From: Leucobacter denitrificans
Lineage (GTDB): Bacteria; Actinomycetota; Actinomycetes; Actinomycetales; Microbacteriaceae
Length of the DNA: 64,000 nt
Direction of reading: 5' to 3'
NCBI RefSeq assembly: GCF_014396385.1
Contig: NZ_CP060716.1
Coordinates: 186,001 to 250,000 of the forward strand
In this document: positions 62,230 to 64,000 of the stretch, one piece after another
How the letters are laid out: each line of letters begins with the position of its first letter
Position numbering within the stretch: the stretch's first letter is position 1
Program-made: the position numbers and the translations under genes
Notes under the pieces: generated by a model
The model's database searches: none
Told to the model about the DNA's origin: nothing
Seen by the model: only the letters and a program-made list of their open reading frames with translations

Positions 62230-62359
62230 TAGACTGATCAATCATGTGTTCGCGGCAGATTCTTCTTCGTCGCCGCGACGGAATCTAGCCCTAGGCCACC
62301 CGTCGCGGGGTTCTCGCATGGCCGATTCACCGCGCTGGTAACAGTCTTTTTGCAGCGCG
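62230..62359 (+). promoter_or_regulatory. leuC leader with candidate leaderless leader peptide
   Basis: TAGACT at 62230-62235 fits an actinobacterial -10 box and would start transcription at or near the ATG at 62244, making a leaderless 14-codon frame, MCSRQILLRRRDGI, with Ile-Leu-Leu in the middle and stop at 62286. Hairpins overlap it (CGCGGC/GCCGCG, 62251-62277) and follow it (CGCGCTG/CAGCGCG, 62331-62359, just before the leuC ribosome site). The layout suggests translation-dependent control by branched-chain amino acids. This is inference. Confidence 0.45.
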
Positions 62360-62382
62360 AAGCAAAGGAATGAAGAGAAGTA

Positions 62383-63861
62383 ATGACTGAGACGAAGCCC
62401 CGTACGCTGGCCGAGAAACTCTGGGACGATCACGTGGTCGTAAAGGGGGAAGAGGGAAACCCTGACCTCATTTACATCGACCTTCACCTCATTCACGAGG
62501 TGACGAGCCCTCAGGCATTTGACGGGCTCCGAATGGCGGATCGCCCGCTGCGCCGTGTAGATCTCATGATCGCGACTGAGGATCACAATACTCCGACCCT
62601 GAACATCACCCGCGAGATCGAAGAGCCGACGAGCCGTGTTCAGATCGAGACCCTTCGCAAGAACGTTGAAGAGTTTGGTGTCCGCGCACATCCGCTTGGC
62701 GACAAGGAGCAGGGCATCGTGCACGTTGTGGGGCCGCAGCTCGGTCTCACGATGCCGGGTATCACGGTCGTGTGCGGCGACAGCCACACCTCGACGCACG
62801 GCGCATTCGGTGCACTCGCGTTTGGTATCGGCACGAGCGAGGTCGAACACGTCATGGCGACTCAGACACTCCCGCTTAAGCCCTTTAAGACGATGGCCAT
62901 CAATATCGATGGCGAGCTTCGCCCGGGCGTGACCGCGAAAGACATCATTCTCGCTGTCATTGCGAAGATTGGAACCGGCGGTGGCCAGGGCTACGTGCTT
63001 GAGTACCGCGGTGAGGCGATCCGCAACATGTCAATGGATGGTCGAATGACTATTTGCAACATGTCGATTGAGGCCGGTGCGCGTGCGGGCATGGTTGCAC
63101 CCGACGAGACAACGTTCGAGTATGTCAAGGGCCGCGATCACGCGCCACAGGGTGCTGACTGGGACGCAGCGGTGGAGTACTGGAAGACACTGCCAACTGA
63201 CGAAGGTGCAGTCTTTGACGCCGAGGTGAATATCGACGCTTCGCAGCTTGAGCCGTTCGTCACCTGGGGCACGAACCCGGGTCAGGGCGTACTCCTCAGC
63301 GACACGGTGCCAAACCCTGCAGACATTTCAGATCCAAATGCGCGGGTCGCGGCAGAGCGTGCGCTTGAGTACATGGATCTCGAAGCGGGTACTCCTATGA
63401 AAGACATCGCGGTTGACGCGGTATTCATGGGCTCGTGCACGAACGCCCGTCTCGATGACCTGCGCGAGTTTGCAAGCATCATCAAGGGCAAGCGTAAGGC
63501 TGAGGGGGTGCGACTAATGGTCGTGCCCGGATCGGCGAGAGTGCGTCTCGAAGCCGAAGCAGAGGGCATCGACAAGATCGTCGAAGAGTTTGGCGGCGAA
63601 TGGAGGTTCGCTGGTTGCTCAATGTGTCTCGGTATGAACCCCGACCAGTTGGCACCGGGCGAGCGTTGCGCCTCAACCTCGAACCGTAACTTTGAGGGTC
63701 GCCAGGGTAAGGGCGGGCGCACGCACCTCGTTTCGCCGCTCGTCGCTGCTGCAACCGCGATCAGGGGCACGCTCTCGAGCCCTTGGGATTTGCAAGACGA
63801 TGCTGGTAAGGGCATAACTCACGATGCAGCTGCGCACGCAGCCGAGAAAGTGGAGGCGTAA
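62383..63861 (+). CDS. leuC: 3-isopropylmalate dehydratase large subunit
   Basis: This 492-residue aconitase-family subunit isomerises 2- to 3-isopropylmalate in leucine synthesis. The 4Fe-4S ligands lie in [17 protein letters not shown] and [32 protein letters not shown] is the substrate-binding signature and [20 protein letters not shown] ends the domain. AAGGAA and GAAGAG lie before the ATG. leuD follows 3 bases downstream. Confidence 0.97.
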   Translation: MTETKPRTLAEKLWDDHVVVKGEEGNPDLIYIDLHLIHEVTSPQAFDGLRMADRPLRRVDLMIATEDHNTPTLNITREIEEPTSRVQIETLRKNVEEFGVRAHPLGDKEQGIVHVVGPQLGLTMPGITVVCGDSHTSTHGAFGALAFGIGTSEVEHVMATQTLPLKPFKTMAINIDGELRPGVTAKDIILAVIAKIGTGGGQGYVLEYRGEAIRNMSMDGRMTICNMSIEAGARAGMVAPDETTFEYVKGRDHAPQGADWDAAVEYWKTLPTDEGAVFDAEVNIDASQLEPFVTWGTNPGQGVLLSDTVPNPADISDPNARVAAERALEYMDLEAGTPMKDIAVDAVFMGSCTNARLDDLREFASIIKGKRKAEGVRLMVVPGSARVRLEAEAEGIDKIVEEFGGEWRFAGCSMCLGMNPDQLAPGERCASTSNRNFEGRQGKGGRTHLVSPLVAAATAIRGTLSSPWDLQDDAGKGITHDAAAHAAEKVEA

Positions 63862-63864
63862 CTC

Positions 63865-64000
63865 ATGGAGAAGTTCACTACACTGACCACCACGGCTGCT
63901 CCGCTGCGCCGTTCGAATGTTGACACCGACCAGATCATTCCGGCAGTGTTTCTCAAGCGCGTGACGAAGACCGGCTTTGAAGACGCACTGTTTCACCACT
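63865..64000 (+). CDS. leuD: 3-isopropylmalate dehydratase small subunit (partial)
   Basis: The first 45 codons are present before the window ends. They contain the family opening [19 protein letters not shown] and [15 protein letters not shown]. It pairs with LeuC as the swivel subunit. It starts 3 bases after the leuC stop, so both are translated from one mRNA. Confidence 0.95.
   Translation, partial: MEKFTTLTTTAAPLRRSNVDTDQIIPAVFLKRVTKTGFEDALFHH

Overview
The window looks like chromosome of a mid-to-high-GC actinomycete, most likely a Leucobacter-like member of the Microbacteriaceae. The evidence is mycothiol-dependent enzymes (an S-(hydroxymethyl)mycothiol dehydrogenase with its MBL partner, and an Rv2466c-type CPWC reductase), frequent GTG starts, actinobacterial orders such as rplS-lepB-rnhB and murI-rph-rdgB, an HbO-type truncated globin, and no Gram-negative envelope genes. 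The genus is inference from gene content; no 16S rRNA is present.

Bases 1-17.6 kb are an accessory catabolic region for an unidentified carboxylic acid or CoA ester. It holds a two-subunit MaoC/FAS1-like hydratase with a MoxR-VWA pair (leftward operon), an MBL hydrolase with two acyl-CoA dehydrogenases and a two-domain VOC protein (rightward operon), a thiolase with a double-hotdog thioesterase and a frameshifted amidohydrolase (leftward), an SDR, an alpha/beta hydrolase, and a TRAP transporter (fused DctQM plus DctP). A CTTAC-N-GTAAG inverted repeat recurs in the promoter gaps. In the TRAP promoter it sits at the predicted start of transcription. No regulator for it is encoded in the window.

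Bases 17.8-23.1 kb are the worn remnant of an integrated conjugative element: a truncated IS3 orfA joined to a VirD4/TraG-like coupling protein, an SSB, two small unknown proteins, a possibly structured leader, and a large serine recombinase whose reading frame ends inside tRNA-His (antisense).

Bases 23.2-36 kb are mostly housekeeping: orn, def, an aldo/keto reductase, the mycothiol formaldehyde pair, tRNA-Arg, a DUF488 protein, an HhH-GPD protein, a RelE/Phd-type toxin-antitoxin pair, a long-form isocitrate lyase, and the pepN-mscS-globin overlap cluster. Bases 36-46 kb carry rpiB, a Nei-type glycosylase, a two-component system, a phosphotransferase, a repetitive secreted or membrane protein, rplS with a candidate leader, lepB, rnhB, murI, rph and rdgB.

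Bases 46-64 kb hold a 1017-residue kinase/LytM-like/aminotransferase fusion, a divergent MarR-MMPL pair, a LysE exporter, an ankyrin protein, an LLM flavoprotein and a persulfide-response locus. That locus has a CstR-like repressor, CstB-like dioxygenase-rhodanese, a TauE exporter, two tiny Cys-rich proteins and four palindromic operators. After it come tRNA-Leu, a UPF0114 protein, TerC behind a yybP-ykoY (Mn2+) riboswitch, and leuCD, where leuC has a candidate leaderless leader peptide. leuD runs off the right edge. No CRISPR array, rRNA or intact prophage was seen.
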